Part shown: in pieces, positions 38,962 through 46,086 of the stretch
Numbering within the stretch: the stretch's first letter is position 1
Layout: each line of letters begins with the position of its first letter
Source of the DNA: a virus
IMG/VR virus record: IMGVR_UViG_3300032029_000002
Location: 1 to 47,857 of that record
Length of the DNA stretch: 47,857 bases
Strand: one strand, 5' to 3'
Position numbers and translations under genes: made by a program
The notes under the pieces: model-generated
The model's input: the letters and a program-made list of their open reading frames with translations, nothing else
Told to the model about the DNA's origin: nothing
Database searches by the model: none

Positions 38962-39181
38962 AGTCCCCCGAAACAAATTGGAGTTAGGTGACGCCGTGGT
39001 GGAGGTTCAGCCCGGAATAGCGAGCGACATCATGCCCCAGTTACATATTGCCAATCATTACAGTTTCCCGATCTACTATTATGTACAGGTTATTGACGCG
39101 AACCCAATTTCAGGCACCGAAGAACACATAATCATACATTTTGGGCCTATCAGTAGGCGTGATGACTTTGCGCCACCATAA
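38939..39181 (+). CDS. Small beta-rich protein, unknown
   Basis: 80 residues (MTLEDTPEVPRNKLELGDAV); GGAGAGAT upstream. Pattern of strands (HIANHYSFPIYYYVQVIDAN) suggests a beta-sandwich. Confidence 0.5.
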   Translation: MTLEDTPEVPRNKLELGDAVVEVQPGIASDIMPQLHIANHYSFPIYYYVQVIDANPISGTEEHIIIHFGPISRRDDFAPP

Positions 39182-39182
39182 T

Positions 39183-39193
39183 ACTTATAAACT
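39183..39193 (+). promoter_or_regulatory. Promoter of phosphoesterase gene
   Basis: ACTTATAAACT about 42 bases before TTG 39230. Confidence 0.4.
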
Positions 39194-39229
39194 CAAGCGT
39201 AGTTTAACTAACGTTGGGTTGGGCTAATT

Positions 39230-40081
39230 TTGAAGGTTATTAAGGCAATACATAACTATGAAAGCAGAGAGGACTCTACAGCCCACGTCGTCGGGTTCGG
39301 AGACTTTCACCGAGGAAACCCGTGGTTCGATGAAGACCACTTCTATAGAACCCGTGACTGGATCGCAGAGAATAATTGTTATGTTGTGTGCATGGGGGAT
39401 TATGGGGAATGCATAAACTCTAAAGACCCTCGACATGACTATAATGCGATAGACTGGGAGTACGCGACACCTGATAAACAGTATCGTAAAGTCTTAGAGG
39501 ATTTAGAGCCAATTAAAAACAAGATCATTATGATGCTGGACGGAAACCATGACTACGGTTTCTGGAAACGCCATAACCATAACTATGTGAATTGGTTGGC
39601 AACAGATTTAGGCGTCCCCTACGTGGGTGTATCAGGATACATTCTCTTCAACTTCACCAGAAAAATAGGGAAGGGAAAAGAAAGCCACATCTTCCGAATA
39701 TTCGCTCACCACGGGTGGAGTGGGGGGCGTACAGATGGGTACAAGGTTAAAGTCATTCACGACATGAAAAACATATTCAGCGACCCACACCTATACCTCA
39801 TGGGTCACACACATATGAAGGGCGAGGTTTTCCCCACAACCCGTCTCTACGTGGACGCCAGAACCGCCAAGATAAGGGAATACACACAGAAATACTTCTA
39901 CACAGGCTCATACATTAAAGGATATGAGGAGGGAATCGGCAGCTACGTGGAGGCTCGGGCCTATCCGCCAACACAGATCGGTTCCCCCATTATAGAGGTT
40001 AAGCCAAACCGCGTGGATGGGCATAGAAACAAGAACGCCCCACCGTTCTATGTCCGTGATACAGACATTCAGTGGATGTAA
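39230..40081 (+). CDS. Calcineurin-like metallophosphoesterase
   Basis: 283 residues from TTG. All signature motifs are present: GDFHRG (Asp25, His27), GDYGE (Asp57), DGNHDYG (106-108), AHHGWSGG (160-161) and GHTHMKGE (193, 195). Close to Mre11/SbcD-type nucleases in fold; with RadA nearby, a DNA end-processing role is plausible. No Rad50 partner is seen. Confidence 0.8.
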   Translation: MKVIKAIHNYESREDSTAHVVGFGDFHRGNPWFDEDHFYRTRDWIAENNCYVVCMGDYGECINSKDPRHDYNAIDWEYATPDKQYRKVLEDLEPIKNKIIMMLDGNHDYGFWKRHNHNYVNWLATDLGVPYVGVSGYILFNFTRKIGKGKESHIFRIFAHHGWSGGRTDGYKVKVIHDMKNIFSDPHLYLMGHTHMKGEVFPTTRLYVDARTAKIREYTQKYFYTGSYIKGYEEGIGSYVEARAYPPTQIGSPIIEVKPNRVDGHRNKNAPPFYVRDTDIQWM

Positions 40082-40087
40082 CCACAA

Positions 40088-40101
40088 CCCTTTTATATTT
40101 C
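40088..40101 (+). promoter_or_regulatory. Leaderless promoter
   Basis: CCCTTTTATATTTC centred 26 bases before ATG 40121. Confidence 0.6.
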
Positions 40102-40120
40102 TTTAATCCTCTCTCTATGT

Positions 40121-40282
40121 ATGGAGCCGCGTTACTGTCCACGGTGCAGCGCCGAGATGAGATATGGGCGATGCCATCCACGTTGGTATATTGTCGATGA
40201 GGAGACGGATAGGATTCTGGTTGCTTGGGCTTACTGGTGTCCTGAGTGTGGGAAGGCGGAGCTTGAGTGGAGAACCGAATAA
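40121..40282 (+). CDS. Zinc-ribbon miniprotein
   Basis: 53 residues, MEPRYCPRCSAEMRYGRCHP, then YWCPECGKAEL: two CxxC knuckles. Leaderless start at the predicted +1. Confidence 0.65.
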   Translation: MEPRYCPRCSAEMRYGRCHPRWYIVDEETDRILVAWAYWCPECGKAELEWRTE

Positions 40283-40304
40283 TAGTTTGTGGAGAAGAAT
40301 CATA

Positions 40305-40457
40305 ATGGCTATAACTCCCTGTAGACGATGTGGAACCGATACTCATGATGTCTGCGTCTGCCCCAACTGCGGGTCAACCGACATAGAGAATCTAGTCAAC
40401 ACCGTTATGGCTAGTCAAGTAGGGTTCGAGGTGAGAGAGGATAAGCACAACCGCTGA
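40305..40457 (+). CDS. Zinc-ribbon miniprotein
   Basis: 50 residues: PCRRCGTDTHDVCVCPNCGS, a compact ribbon, then a short helix. A junction GAAGAATCATAATGG precedes it, like the one before 33946. Confidence 0.65.
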   Translation: MAITPCRRCGTDTHDVCVCPNCGSTDIENLVNTVMASQVGFEVREDKHNR

Positions 40458-40605
40458 CGACGTATTTCTAGCGGGAGTCGCCGTAGGTTATCTCTACTCG
40501 TTATCTCGCCTCATATTATGCTCTGACATATTCACGTTAATAAAGTGGTCTCTAATATCCTTTGAGTTGCTCTTCTTGTTAGGTGTGTCGGAGAGAAGGA
40601 CATGA
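40441..40605 (+). CDS. Small membrane protein with probable AUA start
   Basis: 54 residues with two hydrophobic segments (DVFLAGVAVGYLYSLSRLIL; WSLISFELLFLLGV). No ATG/GTG/TTG is possible at the start; ATA 40441 follows GGTGA by 6 bases. Its TGA overlaps the next ATG, supporting it as a real operon gene. Confidence 0.45.
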   Translation: MSTTADDVFLAGVAVGYLYSLSRLILCSDIFTLIKWSLISFELLFLLGVSERRT

Positions 40606-40844
40606 AGTGCCCATTCTGTGACGGCTACGACTATAAGACGCCGGGGGGCTTCATCAATCACATGGTGGAACATGGGTGGGTTGAGAATCAGAGTCTCATG
40701 TATTACAGTGAGCCGTGGACCCTAGAGGTTTATACCTATTGCCCCGTCTGCGAGAAACTGGTGCTTAACACAGTTATCTGCCCCCTCTGCGGGTATTGCC
40801 TCGATAGAAATATAAGGGAGTTAGCGGAGAAGTATAAACGATGA
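40602..40844 (+). CDS. C2H2 plus zinc-ribbon protein
   Basis: 80 residues: CPFCDGYDYKTPGGFINHMV (C2H2-like finger), then YCPVCEKLV and ICPLCGYCL (ribbon). ATG overlaps both neighbours (ATGA), immediately before RadA. Confidence 0.65.
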   Translation: MKCPFCDGYDYKTPGGFINHMVEHGWVENQSLMYYSEPWTLEVYTYCPVCEKLVLNTVICPLCGYCLDRNIRELAEKYKR

Positions 40845-41800
40845 CAGAGATAAACCCAGAAGCCTTCAGCAGCACAGACAGCAGACTAGCAGCCACAACC
40901 ATCAAGAAACTAGCCGACGCAGGCATCACCACCATGGAGCAACTAGCCTACACCACCCCACGGGAACTCGTAGACCTCACAGGAATCGGAATAGACACCG
41001 CAGAGAAAGCAATAGCACTCTCCTACCTGATAGCGTCCCCAGGATACATCACCGCCGAGGAGCTTCATAATAAACAGGTTGGGAAGCCTAAGTGCAGCAC
41101 CGGCTCAGAGGAGTTTGACCGCATCCTTGGAGGAGGCATACAGGTGGGGGCCATCACGGAGCTTATCGGGGAATACGCGTCAGCTAAGACCCAGACCTGT
41201 TTCACGCTCAGCGTCATAGCGCCCCACATGGAGTTAGGTGGATTCGGTAAAGACGTGGTGTACATCGACACAGAGGGAACCTTCGAGACTGAGCGCGTCA
41301 TGCAGATAGCTGAGGCACGCGGCGTGCCTAAGGATGAGGCGCTTCGCCACATCATCTGGGCTAGGGCGTACAGCAGCAACCATCAGGTTACGTTGATAGA
41401 TCACCTTGACAAGATAATCTCGGAGAACGACATATGTATGATCATTGTGGATAGCATGATGGCTCACCTACGTAGCGAATACCTCGGTAGAGCCATGCTT
41501 GCGGAGCGTCAGCAGAAGCTCGGGAAGATGCTGGGGAAGCTTCTGCGAATCGCGTCGGGAAACAACGTGGCGGTGGTGCTTACGAACCAAGTGATCTCGA
41601 CGCCCGACTCATTCTATGGCGGCGACCCGAATAAGCCGACGGGAGGCAACATCATGGCTCACGCCTGCACATACCGCGTGAAGTTTCAGAAGGGACGCAA
41701 GAACACTCGTCTTGTGCAGGTTATTGACAGCAGTTGGCTTCCGGACGAGAAGATTAGGATAGCGATAACGGAGAAGGGGATAGAGGATGCCGACGGCTGA
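40841..41800 (+). CDS. radA: RadA/Rad51-family recombinase
   Basis: 319 residues: N-terminal helix-hairpin-helix (residues 20-62), then FDRILGGGIQVGAITELIGE, Walker A region GEYASAKTQ (110-118) with Ala112 and Ala115 where the family normally has GEFGSGKTQ, Walker B ICMIIVDSMM, L2 region and NQVISTPD. Lys116 and Thr117 are retained. The codon style changes near 41050 from C/A-rich to G-richer. Likely recombination and genome maintenance. Confidence 0.9.
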   Translation: MTEINPEAFSSTDSRLAATTIKKLADAGITTMEQLAYTTPRELVDLTGIGIDTAEKAIALSYLIASPGYITAEELHNKQVGKPKCSTGSEEFDRILGGGIQVGAITELIGEYASAKTQTCFTLSVIAPHMELGGFGKDVVYIDTEGTFETERVMQIAEARGVPKDEALRHIIWARAYSSNHQVTLIDHLDKIISENDICMIIVDSMMAHLRSEYLGRAMLAERQQKLGKMLGKLLRIASGNNVAVVLTNQVISTPDSFYGGDPNKPTGGNIMAHACTYRVKFQKGRKNTRLVQVIDSSWLPDEKIRIAITEKGIEDADG

Positions 41801-41996
41801 GGAGTTCATAGAGTTTATATCAAAGAAGGCCCCAACATCTGATGCAGTTAGGTCAAACCGTTATTGGTTGAATGAATGGTATAAGGAGTATTCGTCTACG
41901 GATTGGGCGGATTGGATGGACCTACATGAAACGTTTATCAGGGATGAGGAGTGGCTTAAATGGCTGAGAAAGTATCGGGGCGAGATAGAGAGATAG
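41787..41996 (+). CDS. Small acidic protein, unknown
   Basis: 69 residues (MPTAEEFIEFISKKAPTSDA), Trp-rich (WADWMDLHETF). Overlaps RadA by 14 bases. Confidence 0.5.
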   Translation: MPTAEEFIEFISKKAPTSDAVRSNRYWLNEWYKEYSSTDWADWMDLHETFIRDEEWLKWLRKYRGEIER

Positions 41997-42112
41997 CTGA
42001 GGCCCATTGGGAGTACACGGAGAAGGTAATACTGAAGTTGTTGGAATTATCGAAGCAACTGTATAAGGATGCGTTCATACATGGATTAAAGCATGGTAGG
42101 GAGGAATCCTAG
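41960..42112 (+). CDS. Small helical protein, unknown
   Basis: 50 residues, MAEKVSGRDREIAEAHWEYT..., one long helix, ends REES before TAG. Overlaps the preceding gene. Confidence 0.5.
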   Translation: MAEKVSGRDREIAEAHWEYTEKVILKLLELSKQLYKDAFIHGLKHGREES

Positions 42113-42271
42113 TTGTGTACAAACAGTTATACGAATGAAATACATTCAAGAACCATTCCATGTAAAAGATGTGGAGTTAAAGGAGACACTATCAAGATAT
42201 GGGCTGGATGGTATTGTCAAGACTGCCTTGATAAGATTCAGGATGCATTTGATCAGAAAAAGGGGCTGTGA
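42113..42271 (+). CDS. Zinc-finger miniprotein
   Basis: 52 residues from TTG 42113: IPCKRCGVKGDT and WYCQDCLDK. Preferred over an overlapping frame (42093-42284) that lacks a motif. Confidence 0.55.
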   Translation: MCTNSYTNEIHSRTIPCKRCGVKGDTIKIWAGWYCQDCLDKIQDAFDQKKGL

Positions 42272-42274
42272 CTG

Positions 42275-42547
42275 TTGGATATAAACAAAGATAAATTAGA
42301 CTTCACCAAAAATAATATAATAGAGATAGTTGAACGCGACTTTAAACCAATTTGCTGTGTTTGTGGTAAACCATGTAAAAAGGACAGCTTCTATATTGGC
42401 GGGTATCTTGATTGGTGTCATCCAAAATGCGCTGAGTATGCAGAAACAGCCGTGGAGCTTTATCTTAAGTGGCTTACTTTAAGTCATGTTGGTATAACTA
42501 ATTTTGCTAAACATCTTCTTGAAGTAGTGGAGGGGTCTGACAGTTGA
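42275..42547 (+). CDS. Cys-rich small protein
   Basis: 90 residues: ICCVCGKPCKKD and DWCHPKCAE, treble-clef-like pattern, then a helix. TTG start. Confidence 0.6.
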   Translation: MDINKDKLDFTKNNIIEIVERDFKPICCVCGKPCKKDSFYIGGYLDWCHPKCAEYAETAVELYLKWLTLSHVGITNFAKHLLEVVEGSDS

Positions 42548-42822
42548 GTGCAAACCAAGATTTTCCTGAGAAATGGCGTTCCAAGGGAGAGTACGGCGAG
42601 ATAGATGTCTACTCCAAGAACGCTGTTAACGATTGGTTTAAGAGATGTATAGACGATTTTCCAATATACCCCGTTATCGGCAGAGGCGAATCGTGGACCC
42701 ACCGTGAATACGAGGCGTGGTTTAAGAAATGGTTTGGACGGTTTATCTTTGTTCCATCTAAACAGTCAGAGGATGGCTCTTATGAAACTGAGTGGGATGA
42801 GGAACGGGGGAAATATAGATGA
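42544..42822 (+). CDS. Small protein, unknown
   Basis: 92 residues from TTG 42544 (MSANQDFPEKWRSKGEYGEI); Trp/Tyr-rich, alpha/beta. Start overlaps the preceding stop. Contains TCTGACAGTT near its start, shared with two other junctions. Confidence 0.5.
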   Translation: MSANQDFPEKWRSKGEYGEIDVYSKNAVNDWFKRCIDDFPIYPVIGRGESWTHREYEAWFKKWFGRFIFVPSKQSEDGSYETEWDEERGKYR

Positions 42823-43214
42823 AGAGTGAATCAAAAATAGGTTCCGTGTCACAAGTAATAGAAGCACAGTGTAGAAAATGTAGGTATTGGCATGAAGACG
42901 TTATAGATGAAGACGGCTTGGAATGGGCGCCCTTCTGCGATCTGTTTCATGGAAACGGTTTAGCCTATCCTTGCGAACAGTTTGTACCTTCTTCATCACA
43001 AAGTTCGGTAAACCTCGAACCTTCAGGTGAATACCGAACGTCAGAAGTACCCCCACCACTACCTAGTACCCCCACCCCTACATGTCCTGAATGTGGCTCA
43101 ACCAGAGTCCGCATAGTCTACAAAGATGACGAGGCAACAGAGGTAGACTTCTATGATTGCACGATCTGTTCAACCGTATTTCATGATAGTTCTATGCCAA
43201 GTGAGATAAAATGA
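42819..43214 (+). CDS. Protein with two metal knuckles and proline linker
   Basis: 131 residues: QCRKCRYWHEDV and FCDLFHGNGLAYPCE in the first half, a proline/serine linker, then PTCPECGSTR and YDCTICSTVF. Ends at the recurrent linker (CCAAGTGAGATAAAATGAA). Confidence 0.6.
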   Translation: MKSESKIGSVSQVIEAQCRKCRYWHEDVIDEDGLEWAPFCDLFHGNGLAYPCEQFVPSSSQSSVNLEPSGEYRTSEVPPPLPSTPTPTCPECGSTRVRIVYKDDEATEVDFYDCTICSTVFHDSSMPSEIK

Positions 43215-43387
43215 AATGTAAAGAATGCGGAAAGTTCATGGCTGAGGGGCTTGAAGTAGATAGTCCCATTGAAGATGAGGTTATTCGTTGGTGGTTTTGT
43301 AAATGTGGGAACGAATATCCAGAACATCTATACTTTAAATCATCTATTAGAACCAATCTTAGTTTACCACGAAGTGTCAAAGAATGA
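43211..43387 (+). CDS. Zinc-ribbon miniprotein
   Basis: 58 residues: KCKECGKFM and FCKCGNEYPE. The C-terminal NLSLPRSVKE uses the repeated AATCTTAGTT segment. Confidence 0.6.
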   Translation: MKCKECGKFMAEGLEVDSPIEDEVIRWWFCKCGNEYPEHLYFKSSIRTNLSLPRSVKE

Positions 43388-44001
43388 GAGTCTTAGTGGC
43401 CTGTGAGTTCAGTGGGCGAGTAAGAGACGCCTTTATCAAACGAGGGATTGCCGCAGTTAGTTGTGATCTTCTACCCACAGACTCCCCCGGACCACATTAT
43501 CAAGGAGATATAAGAGACATTCTTGATGATGAATGGGATTTGATGATAGCACATCCACCATGTACATACCTAGCCAACAGCGGGGTATCTTGGTTATACA
43601 GACAGGAGGGGAGGTGGCAGAAAATGGTGGATGGTGCCCAGTTCTTTAAAATGCTTCTTGAAGCAGATGTTCCCCATATTGCTGTCGAGAATCCTATTAT
43701 GCATAAATACGCGGTTGAAATAATTGGACGAAGACAGAATCAGTTAGTACAGCCCTATATGTTCGGGCATCCTGAACGAAAGGCTACCTGTTTCTGGTTA
43801 AAGAATCTGCCTCTTCTCAGAGAAACAGATAACGTAAAAGCAGAAATGGAGAGTCTTCCAAAATCTAAGGCACAGAGAATACATTATACGCCTCCATCCG
43901 AGGATAGATGGAAAATAAGAAGCATCACCTTCCAAGGAATTGCAGAGGCTATGGCGAGTCAGTGGGGGGACTATATTATGACAGTTGGTGTTAAAAGATG
44001 A
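43384..44001 (+). CDS. C5-cytosine-methyltransferase-like protein
   Basis: 205 residues. VACEFSGRVRDAFIKRG (SAM-binding FxG-like motif), SCDLLPTDSPGPHYQGDIRD, AHPPCTYLANSG with Cys60 in the PPC motif, and AVENPIMHKY (ENP-like motif IV-VI region). Shorter than typical C5 MTases, lacking an obvious target-recognition domain. May protect viral DNA. The overlapping ATGA links it to the next gene. Confidence 0.7.
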   Translation: MRVLVACEFSGRVRDAFIKRGIAAVSCDLLPTDSPGPHYQGDIRDILDDEWDLMIAHPPCTYLANSGVSWLYRQEGRWQKMVDGAQFFKMLLEADVPHIAVENPIMHKYAVEIIGRRQNQLVQPYMFGHPERKATCFWLKNLPLLRETDNVKAEMESLPKSKAQRIHYTPPSEDRWKIRSITFQGIAEAMASQWGDYIMTVGVKR

Positions 44002-44159
44002 CTGAATGCCCGTTTGCTGAAGGGTGGAAGAACCGCGAAGGGTGGCTCGTTACAGGAAACGGCAGGCTCGTCTGTCTCGACTGGGACGAATACTGCACCA
44101 AGTGTCGAGTGGACGATTCAGAGGATTATGTTTTCGTAGTTGGGGTAGAAAAGTCATGA
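43998..44159 (+). CDS. Small Cys-containing protein
   Basis: 53 residues (MTECPFAEGWKNREGWLVTG), CLDWDEYCTKCRV. ATGA overlaps on both sides; lies between the two methyltransferases. Confidence 0.55.
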   Translation: MTECPFAEGWKNREGWLVTGNGRLVCLDWDEYCTKCRVDDSEDYVFVVGVEKS

Positions 44160-44257
44160 AGCATTGTCGGTTCTTTGAAACCTGCGTCATCGTGAGGCTG
44201 TTCGGAAAAGAATACTGCATTGACAACGAGGATATATGCTGGTGGCTAAACGAATGA
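44156..44257 (+). CDS. 33-residue Cys-rich peptide
   Basis: MKHCRFFETCVIVRLFGKEY..., Cys at 4, 10, 21 and 28. Overlaps both neighbours by 4 bases, which supports translation. Confidence 0.45.
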   Translation: MKHCRFFETCVIVRLFGKEYCIDNEDICWWLNE

Positions 44258-44781
44258 AGGTTATTACTAAGTTTCCTTATTGGGCTTGTGGAAGACCAAT
44301 GAAAGCGTATCGGGGAGCGTACCCAGAAGGATATTTGGGGCGACTTGAAGAAATTATTCCGATGAAAAACAAACAAGTGGTTCATCTGTTTGCAGGAAAA
44401 TCATCAAGAGTCAATGATTCAGACATCACAATAGATATTAACCAAGACATAGAACCAGATCTATTAGAAGATTGTACGGGTGAAATCTCAATAGAAGATA
44501 ACTTTGCTGATGTTGTTCTTGTGGATCCTCCTTATGATACTGATAAGATGATATACGGGAAGCCTCTTTATGGAACAGATTATGTTAAACCATACTCGTT
44601 CTGTAAGGAAGCTGTACGAATAACCAAGCCGGGAGGATACATCTGCATCCTTCATCAACTCGTCTACAAAACACTTAAACACACAGATAGATACGCACTC
44701 ATCCCCATAACGACTGGGCCAAACATGAGGATCCGCGTCTTGAATATCTTTCGTAAGAAAAACCGCCTAACCGACTTTTGA
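44254..44781 (+). CDS. DNA adenine (N6)-type methyltransferase
   Basis: 175 residues from ATG 44254 (ATGA overlap). SAM motif VVHLFAGKSS (42-51), catalytic DPPY (91-94) in VVLVDPPYDT, and KPGGYICILHQLV. Compact, without a separate recognition domain. With the neighbouring PPC enzyme it suggests a modified viral genome or an RNA substrate. Confidence 0.7.
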   Translation: MKVITKFPYWACGRPMKAYRGAYPEGYLGRLEEIIPMKNKQVVHLFAGKSSRVNDSDITIDINQDIEPDLLEDCTGEISIEDNFADVVLVDPPYDTDKMIYGKPLYGTDYVKPYSFCKEAVRITKPGGYICILHQLVYKTLKHTDRYALIPITTGPNMRIRVLNIFRKKNRLTDF

Positions 44782-45252
44782 TAGTTTATGGCAAACTAAT
44801 ATACCGGTAACACTTATATACTAGATGAGTTACAGGTATATTGAATATGTCCGCCACTGTTAGCCAATGGCCTACGGTGGATTTATCTTAGTTTATTCTC
44901 TACTATAATGGTTAACTTTGGCGTATTCAACTAAGAACGGTTAATTTAGTTTTCCGAATATAGAAAATCTAAAGTGCTTATATATCATTTTCGTTTTTGT
45001 ATATAATATCTCGTTTTGATATATATCACAACATCCCTTTTTTGTGACGTTCTAATAAGAAACAACGGTTTTTCCATGATTCTATACATATGTAAGAAAC
45101 ACTAAGATCCAACGAAAAATTTATAGTTTGTGTCTTCTTAGTAAAGATTTCTGTTACCTAGTTGACATTCCTTATAACGACGCTGTACGAAACGACAGAG
45201 AATGATACATGAAATGTCTATAACTTCAAATCTTTTCCAGAAATGGGAATAA

Positions 45253-45271
45253 TATACCGTAAAACGGTATA
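45253..45271. repeat. Palindrome TATACCGT-AAA-ACGGTATA
   Basis: Perfect 8-base arms with a 3-base spacer; a related half-site is at 44799. Possible site for the ParB-like or HTH protein. Confidence 0.55.
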
Positions 45272-45376
45272 GTGTGCCACTTTTTGATAATGAACCTACG
45301 TATCGAACAATCGTTCTTTGGAAAACCCATTTTCTAAAAGAATTGTTTTCTAGAAAGTCGATTTACCAAACTTTTC

Positions 45377-45390
45377 TGAACGTACGTTCA
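45377..45390. repeat. 14-base palindrome TGAACGTACGTTCA
   Basis: Perfect palindrome, flanked on both sides by TTTTCTGAA direct repeats (45372-45380 and 45392-45400). Confidence 0.5.
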
Positions 45391-45475
45391 TTTTTCTGAA
45401 ATGATTTTGTTTCCTATATGTAACTAATTAATCGCGTATAAAAACGTATCGGAAACATATTAGTCGATACCAAAG

Positions 45476-45484
45476 AGTTATAAA
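45476..45484 (+). promoter_or_regulatory. TATA box
   Basis: AGTTATAAA about 31 bases before ATG 45511; leader would be about 5 bases. Confidence 0.4.
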
Positions 45485-45510
45485 GGAGGAAAGACTTATA
45501 AGGAAGGGTT

Positions 45511-46086
45511 ATGGAAAGTTTATCTCTCTGGGGTAGAACTGTTCGCCGTGTTGAGGAGTTCTTCAAAAGAATAATAGCCCACGATCAATGTCTCTGCCCA
45601 CTTGATAGTAGAATCCTTGGTTCTGCGCCGTGGATGTGTATAGTGTGTAGCGACTTGAGGCGAAGACTGCGCGGAGAGAAGCATCCAAGAAACGCCATCA
45701 TAACTGGTGGAAAACGTCATAACCGCCGTGGGCCGACGAGGGTGTGGCTGATGGCTCAGAGAGTTGACGAGAAATGGGTTTACCCTAGTCCAGTGATGGC
45801 TGTGACGCAGGGGTGGCTTGTATTAAAAAGACGTAAGATATTTAAGGCGTTACAGGAGAAGGCTGATGTAAATGTGACGCCTGCATTCATTACTCGGGAC
45901 GGCGTGCTGGGTCTTCTAGCCGTAGGGCTAACAAGCGGTCAGCGACGGCTTTTCCACGTTCGCTCAGACGCGATCTCCGTAGAGCTATCTGGTTCTGCAT
46001 CAATGATCTTTTTTGTTCACCCATCGCTGATCCCTTTGCCGCGAGATAGGTTTCGACTTGGTCTAGGCTCTGTTTCTCGTTCCTGA
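45511..46086 (+). CDS. Basic protein with Cys knuckles, unknown
   Basis: 191 residues; CLCPLDSRILGSAPWMCIVC early gives a CxC...CxxC metal site, then a basic middle (GGKRHNRRGPTRVWLMAQRV). The last 65 residues overlap the convergent minus-strand gene and look less coding. Last gene of the early block. Confidence 0.5.
   Translation: MESLSLWGRTVRRVEEFFKRIIAHDQCLCPLDSRILGSAPWMCIVCSDLRRRLRGEKHPRNAIITGGKRHNRRGPTRVWLMAQRVDEKWVYPSPVMAVTQGWLVLKRRKIFKALQEKADVNVTPAFITRDGVLGLLAVGLTSGQRRLFHVRSDAISVELSGSASMIFFVHPSLIPLPRDRFRLGLGSVSRS

Larger units (their letters stand above)
44782..45510. other. AT-rich palindromic region, candidate replication origin
   Basis: No open frame with coding character. Contains a hairpin CCACTG...CGGTGG (44854-44880), palindrome TATACCGT-AAA-ACGGTATA (45253-45271), half-site ATACCGGTAA near 44800, TTTCTAGAAA (45347-45356) and TGAACGTACGTTCA (45377-45390) flanked by CTTTTCTGAA/TTTTTCTGAA direct repeats. 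Lies at the meeting point of the early and late blocks, about half a genome from the strand-composition switch. Confidence 0.55.

Noticed and set aside
42093-42284. 63-residue open frame
   Set aside because: The overlapping TTG frame has two CxxC knuckles; this one has no motif.
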